Virus record (IMG/VR): IMGVR_UViG_3300031673_000208
Span: 1-38,422 of that record
Reading direction: 5' to 3' (one strand)
DNA from: a virus
DNA length: 38,422 bases
Positions within the stretch are counted from its first letter, which is position 1. Each line of letters begins with the position of its first letter. Both the position numbers and the translations under genes were made by a program. The notes under the pieces were generated by a model. It worked only from the letters and a program-made list of their open reading frames with translations. It had not been told where the DNA came from and searched no databases. Shown piece after piece: positions 22,414 through 30,871 of this stretch.

Positions 22414-24766
22414 GGTGCACGGTTACTGGATGAGGAGGAAGGGCGAGCCCACGGTCATGCTCGTGGGCGAGGCTCCTGGGCGGCAAGAAATCATCGAAGG
22501 TGAGCCGTTCGTAGGAGACTCCGGCCAGCTACTCCGGACGGCCTTAAAGAAGGCGAAGGTGCCGGGCCGAATCTACCTCACGAATGTATGCCGGGAGCGC
22601 GTCAAGCCCACGGCGGAGCACATCAAAAAGTGGATGCCGAAGCTAGAGGAGGAGATACTGCAAGTCAACCCGGATGTGATAGGGGCGGTCGGCAAGGTCG
22701 CGCTAAAGGCGTTGACCGGTGAGACCTCTATCACGAAGGCGTTAGGTAGAATAATGAAGATCGGCAAGTATACGGTCGTGCCAATGCTGCACCCGGCTGC
22801 GGTGCTGCATTCAGACGGACGCTCACTGGAGGATTTCGCGTTGGGCGTAGTGCGGCTACAAGCAGCAGCGACGGGTGAATGGGGAACCGAACGGATGCCC
22901 GTCGAATACCTCACGGACCTAGGCGAGATCGAGGACATGCTTAAATGCGCGAAGGAAGCGGGGGCCATCGCGCTCGACGTGGAGACGAACGGGCTCGACC
23001 CCGTAGCCCTAGGTATGACGGGCGGCGACGGCGCGCGTATTGAGGTTGTGGGTATTGCGTTTGGCGGGCGAGGGTATGCATTCGACTTTCACCGGAGCCC
23101 GCATAGGCCGAAGCTGCACCGGTGGCTGTGTCGGCTGATGGAGTTCCCACCTAGCGGGTTCGAGCCGCTAGTGGTGTGCGCTCACCGAGCCAGCTTCGAG
23201 GTATCCTGGTTGGAGGCCGTCTTGGGCATCGACGCCACCGCGTTGGACTGGCGTGACTCGAAGCTCGACGCGCATCTATACGACGAAAACCTACCTAATG
23301 ATCTCAGCACGCTGGCGTGGAGGTTCACGCCCTGGGGCGGCTACGACGCCGAGGTGGCAGACCTCGTGGCTCACGGTACGATGCACTGGCAAATACCGAG
23401 CGAAAAGTTGGCCCCGTATTGCGCCGGGGACGCGCTCTGCTCGTGGCACCTCCATTCGACGTTCTGGAACGAGGAATTCACGCCGAAGCAAAGGGCGCTG
23501 GCGTTGGATGTCCTTTACCCGATGGAGGTGGTATTAGGAAGAATACGCCAGCGCGGGTTGCACGTCTCGCGGTCGAGGATTGCTGCGGCCACGCATCAAC
23601 TAAGAGATGAGGCTAATACTTTCGTGCGTAACATGGAGAAGTCGAAATACTGGGGCGCGATACAGAAGGTGACGGCGGCAAAGGAATTCAAGCTTAAGTC
23701 CACGCTCCAAATACGGGCACTAGTGAAGCACCTAGGACTCAAGCCTATAAAATTTACAGATACCGGGCAGGTGAGCACGGAAGCTATGTGCCTTGATGTA
23801 TGGGCCGACCGCCAGCCGCTTATGGCGGAGTTACGGGATGCGCGGAGCGCGGACGCGATGATATCAGGGTTTCTGGTCCCGTTCGACGAGAGGGCGCGGG
23901 CGGACGACACCATCTGCACCGATTACACTTACGGGACCGTAGTGACCGGACGGCTCTCGTCGAGGAGCCCGAACCTGCAGAATATGAAGCGCGAGGGTCC
24001 GGTCCGGAAGTGCTTTACCAGCCGGTTCAAGAACGGGCTCATAGTAGAGATGGACTGGTCGCAGTTAGAGGTCCGATTATGCGGCGTGTTGTCTGGCGAG
24101 AAGCGGCTGTTGGAGGCGGCGCGCGAGGGCGACATGCACCTGACCATGGGGGCCATCATTTACAACAAAGCGCTGGAGGACGTAACGAGCGAAGAGCGGT
24201 ATGAGGGTAAGCGGGTAATTTTCGGTATCTTATACGGTCAGACTGCGGGTGGGCTAGCTAGGAATCTTAATAAGACGACCGACTACGCGCGGTCGCTCAT
24301 CAGGCGCTTGCTCGACGGCGTTCCGACCTACAGGCGATGGAGGAAGACGCAGCGCGACAAGATGACCCAACTTGGATACGCGGAGGCCATTACCGGGAGG
24401 CGGCGGCACCTATCGCGCCTCCAGGACCGCGACGCAAAGCTGGTGGACGAGGCTGTGGGTCAAGGACTCAACTTCTTAGTACAGAGTGCCGCAGCCGATA
24501 TCGTCCACAACACGGCATACTGGTTAGAGGTGGAGATGCGGCGGTGCTTGTGCGAGTCGATATTGGTGGCCGAGATACACGATTCACTCGTAGTGGACGC
24601 GACCAAGAAGGAAGTGACGTTAGTCATAGACCTGATGCAGCAAGCGGCGGCGGGCGTGGTGCGGGCTTTTGACTGGCTCCCGTTCCCATTACCCATCGAT
24701 ATCAAGTATGGTCGGAGCTTAGGACAACTGGAATCAATAGGGGAGGAGGACGATGGCGAAAATTAG
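22403..24766 (+). CDS. Uracil-DNA-glycosylase-like domain fused to family A DNA polymerase
   Basis: 787 residues. Residues about 17-150 match the family 4 uracil-DNA glycosylase fold: GEAPGRQEIIEGEPFVGDSGQLL and HPAAVL (His 130), but the usual N-terminal Fe-S cysteines are missing. Next comes a 3'-5' exonuclease (ALDVETNGLD: Asp 192, Glu 194). The polymerase palm follows, with motif A EMDWSQLEVRL, motif B GKRVIFGILYGQTAGG (Phe at the Taq F667 position) and motif C EIHDSLVV. No 5'-3' exonuclease. A UDG-like domain on a PolA enzyme is also known in phage SPO1 polymerase. The nearby PurZ homologue raises the possibility that it is a 2-aminoadenine-adapted DpoZ-type polymerase, not testable by eye. 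Confidence 0.85.
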   Translation: MLDEVHGYWMRRKGEPTVMLVGEAPGRQEIIEGEPFVGDSGQLLRTALKKAKVPGRIYLTNVCRERVKPTAEHIKKWMPKLEEEILQVNPDVIGAVGKVALKALTGETSITKALGRIMKIGKYTVVPMLHPAAVLHSDGRSLEDFALGVVRLQAAATGEWGTERMPVEYLTDLGEIEDMLKCAKEAGAIALDVETNGLDPVALGMTGGDGARIEVVGIAFGGRGYAFDFHRSPHRPKLHRWLCRLMEFPPSGFEPLVVCAHRASFEVSWLEAVLGIDATALDWRDSKLDAHLYDENLPNDLSTLAWRFTPWGGYDAEVADLVAHGTMHWQIPSEKLAPYCAGDALCSWHLHSTFWNEEFTPKQRALALDVLYPMEVVLGRIRQRGLHVSRSRIAAATHQLRDEANTFVRNMEKSKYWGAIQKVTAAKEFKLKSTLQIRALVKHLGLKPIKFTDTGQVSTEAMCLDVWADRQPLMAELRDARSADAMISGFLVPFDERARADDTICTDYTYGTVVTGRLSSRSPNLQNMKREGPVRKCFTSRFKNGLIVEMDWSQLEVRLCGVLSGEKRLLEAAREGDMHLTMGAIIYNKALEDVTSEERYEGKRVIFGILYGQTAGGLARNLNKTTDYARSLIRRLLDGVPTYRRWRKTQRDKMTQLGYAEAITGRRRHLSRLQDRDAKLVDEAVGQGLNFLVQSAAADIVHNTAYWLEVEMRRCLCESILVAEIHDSLVVDATKKEVTLVIDLMQQAAAGVVRAFDWLPFPLPIDIKYGRSLGQLESIGEEDDGEN

Positions 24767-25007
24767 GAAAGGAGCTTCACTTCAACCAATCGTAGAGCGT
24801 GTGGTCCGTGAGCCGGACCGTATAATGGTATCCGTGGGTATGACCGTTTCGCTCGGCAACTACGAATTCGTAAGAGCCGACGTGTCGATGTCTTCGTCGA
24901 GGGAGGAGGATGAGTCGTCGAAGAAGCTTTACCGCAGGGTTAAGTCGGAGGCCCGCATGTTCCTGGATAATCTCGCAACCGAGATGGTTAAAGACCATAA
25001 GGAGTAG
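24753..25007 (+). CDS. Small hypothetical protein between polymerase and SSB
   Basis: 84 residues, with GGGGAGGAGG before the ATG inside the end of the polymerase gene. Beta start (IMVSVGMTVSLGNYEFVRADVSMS) followed by a charged helix (KKLYRRVKSEARMFLDNLATEMVK). Similar small proteins with NYE..R.DV strands appear next to replication genes in phages. It shares coupled translation with the polymerase. No family can be named. Confidence 0.6.
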   Translation: MAKIRKGASLQPIVERVVREPDRIMVSVGMTVSLGNYEFVRADVSMSSSREEDESSKKLYRRVKSEARMFLDNLATEMVKDHKE

Positions 25008-25010
25008 ACT

Positions 25011-25940
25011 GTGGCGAAGAAGAAGAGAGGACTTGCCGCTAGGCTTGTACCGGACTTGAAGGCTGAGGCCGACAAGATTCAGGCGAGCGGCGGCGGAGGA
25101 CAGTTTTGGAGGCCCGACAGCGACACGACGTATTACCTTAGGCTGCTGCCGTTCGTGCATGAGAAGGAGGCGCACATCTTCCGTGAGGTGTGGGAGCACT
25201 TCGGCGTCGGCGACCGCAAGGGCGCGATTAACTGCCCGGCCCATGATGAGGTGGAACCAACCGACTGCCCCATTTGCGTCCAAATAGCGGAATTGGGCTT
25301 GGACGATTCGAGGATGGAGGCGCGCGGGCGGTATTACTGCAACATCGTCGTCCGTGACGCCGAGGATCGCGGGGTACGCATGTTCCCGGTTCCCCCTGGA
25401 GTCGCTAAGAGCATGCTCGATGCGCTCGACGACCCCGAACTCGGAGACGAGGTCTGGGACCCGGAAGAAGGCCGCGACATCCAGCTCAAGAAGACCGGAA
25501 GCGGTCTGCAAACCGAATACAGCGTCAAGCTCCGGATAAAGGTAGACCCGCTCGACTCGTCCTTCTACGACGATGCGGTCGATCTCCTCGAAAAAGAGGA
25601 GTTGGGTCCGCTCGGCGAGGAGGAATTGGAGGAGATCGCTGCCTCGATGAAGGAGGGCGGTAAGTCGCCAAAACGGAGGGCCAAGAAGGATGAGCCCAAA
25701 GAGGAAGAGTCGGAAGAGCCAGAGGAGGAACCTGAGGAGGAGGAAGGCGAAGAAGGCGGGGAAGAGGGCGACGGAGAAGAGCCTCCCTGCTTTGGGGACC
25801 CGAAGGAGTACGATCCCGACGATTCCATCTGTGGAGAATGCGACTTCGCCGAGGACTGCGCCACTACAGTGAAGAACAAGAAGAAGGCCGGGACCAAGAA
25901 GAAGGCCGGAACCAAGAAAGGTAGCAAGAAGAAGTTCTAA
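25011..25940 (+). CDS. gp32-like single-stranded DNA-binding protein
   Basis: 309 residues from GTG, with AAGGAG in the end of the preceding gene. The basic start (KKKRGLAARL) leads to an OB-fold-like core: YYLRLLPFVHEKEAHIFREVW, then NCPAHDEVEPTDCPIC, the zinc-bearing insert of T4 gp32-like phage SSBs, and RYYCNIVVRD. A very acidic tail follows (about 210-260, Glu-rich), as in SSB partner-binding tails. Unusually, after it comes a second four-Cys region (CFGDPKEYDPDDSICGECDF, then EDC) and a Lys-rich end with KKAGTK repeated. It coats ssDNA at forks and would recruit polymerase, helicase and primase encoded nearby. Confidence 0.75.
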   Translation: MAKKKRGLAARLVPDLKAEADKIQASGGGGQFWRPDSDTTYYLRLLPFVHEKEAHIFREVWEHFGVGDRKGAINCPAHDEVEPTDCPICVQIAELGLDDSRMEARGRYYCNIVVRDAEDRGVRMFPVPPGVAKSMLDALDDPELGDEVWDPEEGRDIQLKKTGSGLQTEYSVKLRIKVDPLDSSFYDDAVDLLEKEELGPLGEEELEEIAASMKEGGKSPKRRAKKDEPKEEESEEPEEEPEEEEGEEGGEEGDGEEPPCFGDPKEYDPDDSICGECDFAEDCATTVKNKKKAGTKKKAGTKKGSKKKF

Positions 25941-25943
25941 GCC

Positions 25944-26162
25944 GTGGATTCGGGCGCAGGGTCCGGGGGCGGAAATTCCTGCGGATATGGCGATGAGCCT
26001 TACCGCTGCACGCGTGCGTCGCGTTGCAGGTCCCTGCGCCTGCTAGAATTGGAGGTCAAGAGTGATTCATGTGAGAAGCGCCGGACGCCAGACTCCGAGG
26101 TTGAAGGTGGAGCCCGGCAAAGCGTATATCGTGATGGACGGCCAATGGGGTTCGTGCGGTAA
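25944..26162 (+). CDS. Possible small Cys-containing ORF upstream of purZ
   Basis: 72 codons from GTG (MDSGAGSGGGNSCGYGDEPY). It contains three early Cys and LRLLELEVK, but has no clear ribosome site and overlaps the first 100 bases of the PurZ-like gene. It may be a real short protein with read-through into the overlap, or chance. The alternative is that 25941-26061 is only a leader. Confidence 0.2.
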   Translation: MDSGAGSGGGNSCGYGDEPYRCTRASRCRSLRLLELEVKSDSCEKRRTPDSEVEGGARQSVYRDGRPMGFVR

Positions 26163-27240
26163 AGGGAAGGTGGCGGCGTGGTTGGCGGACAAGGCGCATG
26201 CGGATAATTTCAGCGTTGCGGTGTGCGACTTTCCCCCGAACGCAGGACATACGTGGTTGACGGACAACGGTACGAGACACGTAGTCAAGCAAATCCCAAT
26301 ATCCGCAGCCGTGGACCCGAATATGGAAATCTTCATCGGACCCGGCGCGATGTTGGAGCCCGACGTGTTCCTTGAAGAGGTAGGCTGGTACGACGTAGCG
26401 GAACGACTCCGCATTCATGAGCACGCGGGGATTCTAAGGCCGGAGCACGCGGAAGTGGAGAAGGTCACGTTACGCCGGATCAGTTCGACCTTGAAGGGGT
26501 GCGGACGCGCGCTCGCGAGCAAGATAATGAGGGAAGACGACTCAGTGGCTAAGAATGAGCCGAGAATATCGCCCTATTGCCTGACGGCCACGGAGTACGT
26601 GAACGCTCTATGCGACCGGATGGAGAACGGGGCGTCGGTGCTGGTAGAATCGAGCCAAGGGTTCGACCTGTCGCTGGATCACGGCTACGACTACCCGTAC
26701 TGCACAAGCCGTAACATTACGCCAGCAGCCATCCTGGATCGATGCGGGATTCCGCTCCGCTATCATGGCGGGACGCTCGGCGTTCTACGCGCGTTTCCGA
26801 TACGGGTCGGCTCGCTCGAAGGAGCAACCTCAGGGCCGTGCTACAGCGACCAATACGAGATGACGTGGAAGGAGATCAGTGAGGGCGCGGGGGAGGACGT
26901 AATCGAGCGGACGACCGTGACGAACCGGGTGCGCCGGGTATTCAGCTTCTCGTTCCAGCAACTCGATAGGTTCCTGGCGCTGTGCGACCCCACCGATCTG
27001 TACGTCAACTTCGTGAATTATTGGGGTAAGCGCGAGGACGGGTCGTCGTCGTCGTCGTTGCCGCTCAGCAAACTCGGTAAGGAGGAGCTGGAAGGTATCG
27101 AGGAACATCTGCGGTTCGAGTACGGGAGACACTGGCCGTCGAGAGTTAAACCGTACATCGTCGGTATCGGTTACGGGGCCAAGGACGAAGAGACCATGTG
27201 GGATGAGGATATAGGAGGGTTGATAGAGTGCGACGGGTAG
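26062..27240 (+). CDS. purZ: PurZ-like 2-aminoadenylosuccinate synthetase
   Basis: 392 residues from GTG with TTGGAGGTCAAGA upstream. It is a clear PurA/PurZ homologue: P-loop-like MDGQWGSCGKGK (residues 25-36), NAGHT (His 63), ESSQGFDLSLDHGYDYPYCTSRN, LRAFPIRVG and the aspartate-binding loop ERTTVTNRVRRV. PurA has a catalytic Asp in GQWGDEGKGK; here it is Ser 31. Replacement of that Asp by Ser marks PurZ enzymes, which join dGMP and Asp to make the precursor of 2-aminoadenine (Z). The product would be cleaved by host PurB to dZMP and phosphorylated. It sits between SSB and a nucleotide kinase. A host-type PurA role is unlikely given the Ser. Substrate specificity is inferred. Confidence 0.8.
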   Translation: MIHVRSAGRQTPRLKVEPGKAYIVMDGQWGSCGKGKVAAWLADKAHADNFSVAVCDFPPNAGHTWLTDNGTRHVVKQIPISAAVDPNMEIFIGPGAMLEPDVFLEEVGWYDVAERLRIHEHAGILRPEHAEVEKVTLRRISSTLKGCGRALASKIMREDDSVAKNEPRISPYCLTATEYVNALCDRMENGASVLVESSQGFDLSLDHGYDYPYCTSRNITPAAILDRCGIPLRYHGGTLGVLRAFPIRVGSLEGATSGPCYSDQYEMTWKEISEGAGEDVIERTTVTNRVRRVFSFSFQQLDRFLALCDPTDLYVNFVNYWGKREDGSSSSSLPLSKLGKEELEGIEEHLRFEYGRHWPSRVKPYIVGIGYGAKDEETMWDEDIGGLIECDG

Positions 27241-27995
27241 AGTTCATCGCCGGGCCGTGCGCGAGCGGCAAATCGACCATCGCGCTGTTTCGTCTTCGCC
27301 GGGCGTACCTCGCGCAAGGCGGGACTCCGGCTGTAATGCTTCGGACGATCCTACAGGCATCATTAGGCCGACTCAAAAATCGCCTCTCATGCGGCCATGA
27401 CCCATTGGAGATATTGCCAACTCCGACATGGCCGGTTGCCATTTTACCGGCGGGGTATGTGTACCGGGTGATGCTCCAATCTCCTGGGGGCGAACTTAAC
27501 GGGTTGGATAATAAGAGCGTGGCCCCATCATTCGAATTTGTATTGCGAGGCCTCTTAGATTGGATGGTCCCGCAGTACGAGACCGTCATCGTAGACGGTA
27601 TGCCGCGCACGAGGGACCAAGTGTGGTGGATCAAGCACCGATGGGGTAACGCGGACAGTCCGTGGCGGGAGCAAGGCACCGATGAGATTGAGGTACACGC
27701 GTACTTCGTCGATTGCCCTGTCGGTGTCAGGATGGTGCGTCTTGCGGCGCTAGGTGAGGATATGGACTCGACCCGATGTCAACGCGCAAGGGGGGCGGAT
27801 TCCGACTTCTCAGAGTTAAAGTCTGTGTGGGTGGACCGGGAAAAGATGCCCGCGTCCGTCACCCGCAACAAGCACCAGGACCAGGACCTGATGGGCGTGC
27901 AGGAACCGATAGAGGCGGCATTGGACCCGGCCTTCGAAAGGTGGGCTCTGACAAGGACAAAGGAGCAGATATGGGAATCCGTGACGAAATCGTAA
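27228..27995 (+). CDS. P-loop nucleotide kinase (adenylate-kinase-like)
   Basis: 255 residues from GTG with AGGAGGG upstream. The N-terminal GPCASGKST is a Walker A loop, and VIVDGMPRTRDQVWW carries the DG.PRT motif of adenylate kinases (usually DGFPRT), with an Arg-containing segment further on (RMVRLAALGED) and CQRARGAD as a lid-like region. The usual LID Cys/zinc module is absent. It overlaps the PurZ-like gene by 13 bases and the reductase start by 25. In context it may phosphorylate dZMP (or dAMP-like nucleotides) to the diphosphate; this is inference. The insertion between the P-loop and DG.PRT (residues about 30-120) is longer than in typical adenylate kinases. Confidence 0.7.
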   Translation: MRRVEFIAGPCASGKSTIALFRLRRAYLAQGGTPAVMLRTILQASLGRLKNRLSCGHDPLEILPTPTWPVAILPAGYVYRVMLQSPGGELNGLDNKSVAPSFEFVLRGLLDWMVPQYETVIVDGMPRTRDQVWWIKHRWGNADSPWREQGTDEIEVHAYFVDCPVGVRMVRLAALGEDMDSTRCQRARGADSDFSELKSVWVDREKMPASVTRNKHQDQDLMGVQEPIEAALDPAFERWALTRTKEQIWESVTKS

Positions 27996-30193
27996 ACAGA
28001 CTGTACTGCCGTGAGGGCGAGAATCGCGGGAACGTATGCCACCGAGTAGCGAAGTCGATATGGGGGGATGACCCCGAAAAGATGACGGAGTTACGTACCT
28101 TGATGGAGGACGGCGACGCGTGCTTGAATTCCCCGGCGCTCATGAACGCGACGCCGGGGAAGAAGTTCCAATCGTCGGCGTGCTTCGTGCTCCCGGTCGA
28201 GGATTCATTGGACAGCATAAGCGAACTGCTCAGGGTGGCGACGAAGGTATATAGGCATGCCGGGGGAGTAGGCGTGGATTTCTCTCCGTTACGGGCCGAG
28301 GACTCCCCGGTGTCCGGGGGCGGTAAGGCGTCCGGCCCGGTTAGCTTCATGAAGCCGCTCGCCGCGATGGGGGCTGTGATACAGGCTGGAGGCCGGGCTC
28401 GCAAGGCGGCCACGCTGGTTACGCTCGACGCTGAACATCCGGACATACTCAAATTCATCTACTCGAAGAGAACCGATCCGGGCGGGCTGTTGTCGAACAT
28501 CAATATATCGGTACGCGTGCCTCGTGGTTGCGGCGGCGATACGTGGGATGAGATTTGTAAGAGCGCGTGGGCGTGCGGCGATCCCGGCGTCATATTCCAG
28601 GACACGCTCGATGACTTGAATCCGTGCCCATCATTGGGCTCGTGTGGGAACAATCCATGCGCCGAATTCTCATTTCCTCCAGGGAGTGACGGGGCCGCGT
28701 GTTCGCTCGGCTCCATCAATCTGGCGAACTTCGTAGGCGAGGGTGGGGGGTTTGATATTCACCGTTTCATGGCGGTATCGTCCTTCATGGCCGTGGCGCT
28801 GGACCGGATGATAGACGTGAGCAGTTACCCCACCGCTAAGCTGGAATACTTCGCGCAGACGTACCGGCCCATTGGTTTGGGTGTGGCGGGGCTCGCGCTC
28901 GCGCTTATTAAGATGGGGATGGTGTACGGCTCGCCGGGGGCGTGCCGCTTCACCAAACACGTTATCGCCATTATGGATTTCGCGGCTGTCGAGCAATCGA
29001 TACGGCGCGGCGAGAAATTTCAATCTAAGATGGATGAGGACGACATCGACCAATGGACGGGCGTGATAATGCCGCGCAAGCGTGCAGGCTGGTATGCCGC
29101 CGCTACTCGGTTCGGCGTCGAGATCGATATTGGGTACATCAGTAAAGGTGTCGAGAACGGTCGCTTGAAGAACATGGCGCACACGTGCATTGCGCCTACG
29201 GGCTCCATCTCCTGGTTCATGGGTTGCGGCACGTCCACGGGCATCGAGCCCATCTACAAACTCGCGTATATGCGGAAGTACGCGGCGGGAACCAAGGAAG
29301 AGGTTGTAGTATCAGAGGCCCTAGACCAAATCACGAACTTGGAGGAGCGCAAGCGCTTAACCGAAATTATTCTACAGAACGATGGGGTGATACCTGACAG
29401 AGAGACGCCGAGTGAGTATTGGTTACCGTTCATCACGGCCCATGAGGTCACGCCTGCGGAGCACGTGGAGATGGCCGCAGCGGCTCAGGCATCCGTTACC
29501 ATGTCCGTCTCGAAGACGGTGAACTTACCCGCCGATGCGACCGTGGAAGATGTGGACCGTACGTTTAAGCTCGCGTACGCGAAGGGGATGAAGTCGATTA
29601 CCGTCTACCGTGACGGATGCCTAGCCGATCAGCCATTGTCATCGGTATTCAAAAAGCCCGTGGCCGAGATGATGGACAAGGATGGGAATGTGACGTTAAG
29701 CATCCACACCGACAAGATCGTAGTGACTACCGCGCCGAGGGCTGAGTACCGGAAGAAGGTCCTCCACGGCGCAACGTACAAAGTGAACACGCCGCAGGGC
29801 AAGATGTTCGCTACTATAAACGAGGACGAGGGCCGAGTGATGGAGATTCTGCTCAAGTGCGAGAAGCCCGGCACTGACAGTAACGCGTGGGTGATAGCCT
29901 TGGGCCGGACGCTGAGCATCGCGCTACAGGAGGGGGCCGACCCGAAGAGGCTGGCGACCTCCCTCGTCGAGATAGCGTCGTCGAGCGTGGTGTGGGATTC
30001 GCTTGACGGGGGGATGAAGCCGATGCCGATATATTCGGCCCCGGACGCCATCGGCAAGCTTATCCTCTTTAAGCATCTGCCGCTCCCGGACGTGCATCCA
30101 CAAATGAAGTGCCCGGAGTGCGGGGAAGAGGCCGTGATCGTCGTGGCCGGGTGCAAACAGTGTACTTTCTGCGGATGGACAAAATGCGGGTAG
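27971..30193 (+). CDS. nrdJ: Class II (B12-dependent) ribonucleotide reductase
   Basis: 740 residues from ATG 27971; the frame is open further upstream but AGGAGCAGAT precedes this ATG, which overlaps the kinase gene. Motifs: PALMNATPGKKFQSSACFVLPVEDSLDSI (a first redox Cys), GGVGVDFSPLR, NPCAEFSFPP (the N-C-E active-site triad), then IAPTGSISWFMGCGTSTGIEP. The C-terminus has CPECGEEAVIVVAGC and CTFCGWTKCG, which are zinc-ribbon and thioredoxin-accepting Cys. This matches NrdJ, which needs adenosylcobalamin and no oxygen. No NrdB partner is present. It supplies deoxynucleotides, including dGTP/dGDP for the Z pathway upstream. Confidence 0.85.
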   Translation: MGIRDEIVNRLYCREGENRGNVCHRVAKSIWGDDPEKMTELRTLMEDGDACLNSPALMNATPGKKFQSSACFVLPVEDSLDSISELLRVATKVYRHAGGVGVDFSPLRAEDSPVSGGGKASGPVSFMKPLAAMGAVIQAGGRARKAATLVTLDAEHPDILKFIYSKRTDPGGLLSNINISVRVPRGCGGDTWDEICKSAWACGDPGVIFQDTLDDLNPCPSLGSCGNNPCAEFSFPPGSDGAACSLGSINLANFVGEGGGFDIHRFMAVSSFMAVALDRMIDVSSYPTAKLEYFAQTYRPIGLGVAGLALALIKMGMVYGSPGACRFTKHVIAIMDFAAVEQSIRRGEKFQSKMDEDDIDQWTGVIMPRKRAGWYAAATRFGVEIDIGYISKGVENGRLKNMAHTCIAPTGSISWFMGCGTSTGIEPIYKLAYMRKYAAGTKEEVVVSEALDQITNLEERKRLTEIILQNDGVIPDRETPSEYWLPFITAHEVTPAEHVEMAAAAQASVTMSVSKTVNLPADATVEDVDRTFKLAYAKGMKSITVYRDGCLADQPLSSVFKKPVAEMMDKDGNVTLSIHTDKIVVTTAPRAEYRKKVLHGATYKVNTPQGKMFATINEDEGRVMEILLKCEKPGTDSNAWVIALGRTLSIALQEGADPKRLATSLVEIASSSVVWDSLDGGMKPMPIYSAPDAIGKLILFKHLPLPDVHPQMKCPECGEEAVIVVAGCKQCTFCGWTKCG

Positions 30194-30204
30194 GAGCCAG
30201 AATC

Positions 30205-30389
30205 ATGACCAAGAACTACAGCCCACCAGTCCAGGCGGTGCATATGGACGCTGTGCGGCTTTGTATATATTAGGCAAGGCCGCTGCCAAGCACAGGCACA
30301 CCGGCTGTTCGTGGGAACGCGATGAGTCTGCCGCGCTCGACAAGGCTATCGCCGAGATCAAGGCGGCGTCGGCCACCAGATGGCCTTGA
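30205..30389 (+). pseudogene. Possible frameshifted small gene
   Basis: A good TAGGAG site precedes ATG 30205, but that frame stops after 22 codons (MTKNYSPPVQAVHMDAVRLC, then IY). A second frame then continues with protein-like content (ILGKAAAKHRHTGCSWERDE, then LDKAIAEIKAAS) and stops at 30389. One base lost or gained near 30255-30270 would join them. It may be a broken gene or a sequencing error. Confidence 0.3.
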
Positions 30390-30408
30390 ACTGGAAAAGG
30401 AGGATGCC

Positions 30409-30603
30409 ATGATAGGACTTGTGATGAAATACTTTGTGCTCAAACCAGAGAAGGACACGCCTTATGGTAGAGCAAGCCGAAATGCGATGTTGACTTACGC
30501 CGCAGATATCGAGAGCGAAAACCCGGCTCTTGCTCGTGATCTTCGGGCATGGGAGGGGAAAGTGGATGCTGGTGTAGACAAGGAGCCTTCCCGAGATGGC
30601 TAA
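30409..30603 (+). CDS. Small conserved phage hypothetical protein
   Basis: 64 residues from ATG 30409, chosen because AAAAGGAGGATGCC precedes it; the longer frame upstream lacks support. The pattern MKYFVLKP...D.YG.ASR.AM..YA..IE.ENP.LA.DL..W is recurrent in small phage proteins of early gene clusters, always without known function. Overlaps the next gene by eight bases. Confidence 0.6.
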   Translation: MIGLVMKYFVLKPEKDTPYGRASRNAMLTYAADIESENPALARDLRAWEGKVDAGVDKEPSRDG

Positions 30604-30871
30604 GATACAAGACCATTTTACCGTCGTCATAACGCCGAACCGAACATGGGAACCAGCAAAGGATATTTGTCAGCGCATTGTCACAGCAGTCAGAAGGCAT
30701 ATTGATGATGTAGCCGACGCGAGCGTTGATTGGGATGTTGTTTGTTCCTTTTGTGGATCGGATTGGGAGGAAGAGGAAAGAGGTGACTGTAATTGCCCCA
30801 TAGGTATGCCAGTGTGTTGCGAGAAGGCAATTGAAGAGTGGGAAGCAAAAAAGGAGGCCCCCGATGCGTAA
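30596..30871 (+). CDS. Small Cys-rich phage protein
   Basis: 91 residues. The N-terminal part (FTVVITPNRTWEPAKDICQRIV) is an alpha-beta start. The C-terminal half has CSFCGSDW, CNCPIGMPVCC and EKAIEEW, a metal-binding pattern likely to hold zinc. It overlaps both neighbours. Unknown function; similar small zinc proteins cluster in this early region. Confidence 0.55.
   Translation: MAKIQDHFTVVITPNRTWEPAKDICQRIVTAVRRHIDDVADASVDWDVVCSFCGSDWEEEERGDCNCPIGMPVCCEKAIEEWEAKKEAPDA

Noticed and set aside
26062-27240. Ordinary host-type PurA
   Set aside because: The catalytic Asp of GQWGDEGKGK is replaced by Ser and the gene sits in a phage replication operon, which fits PurZ better.
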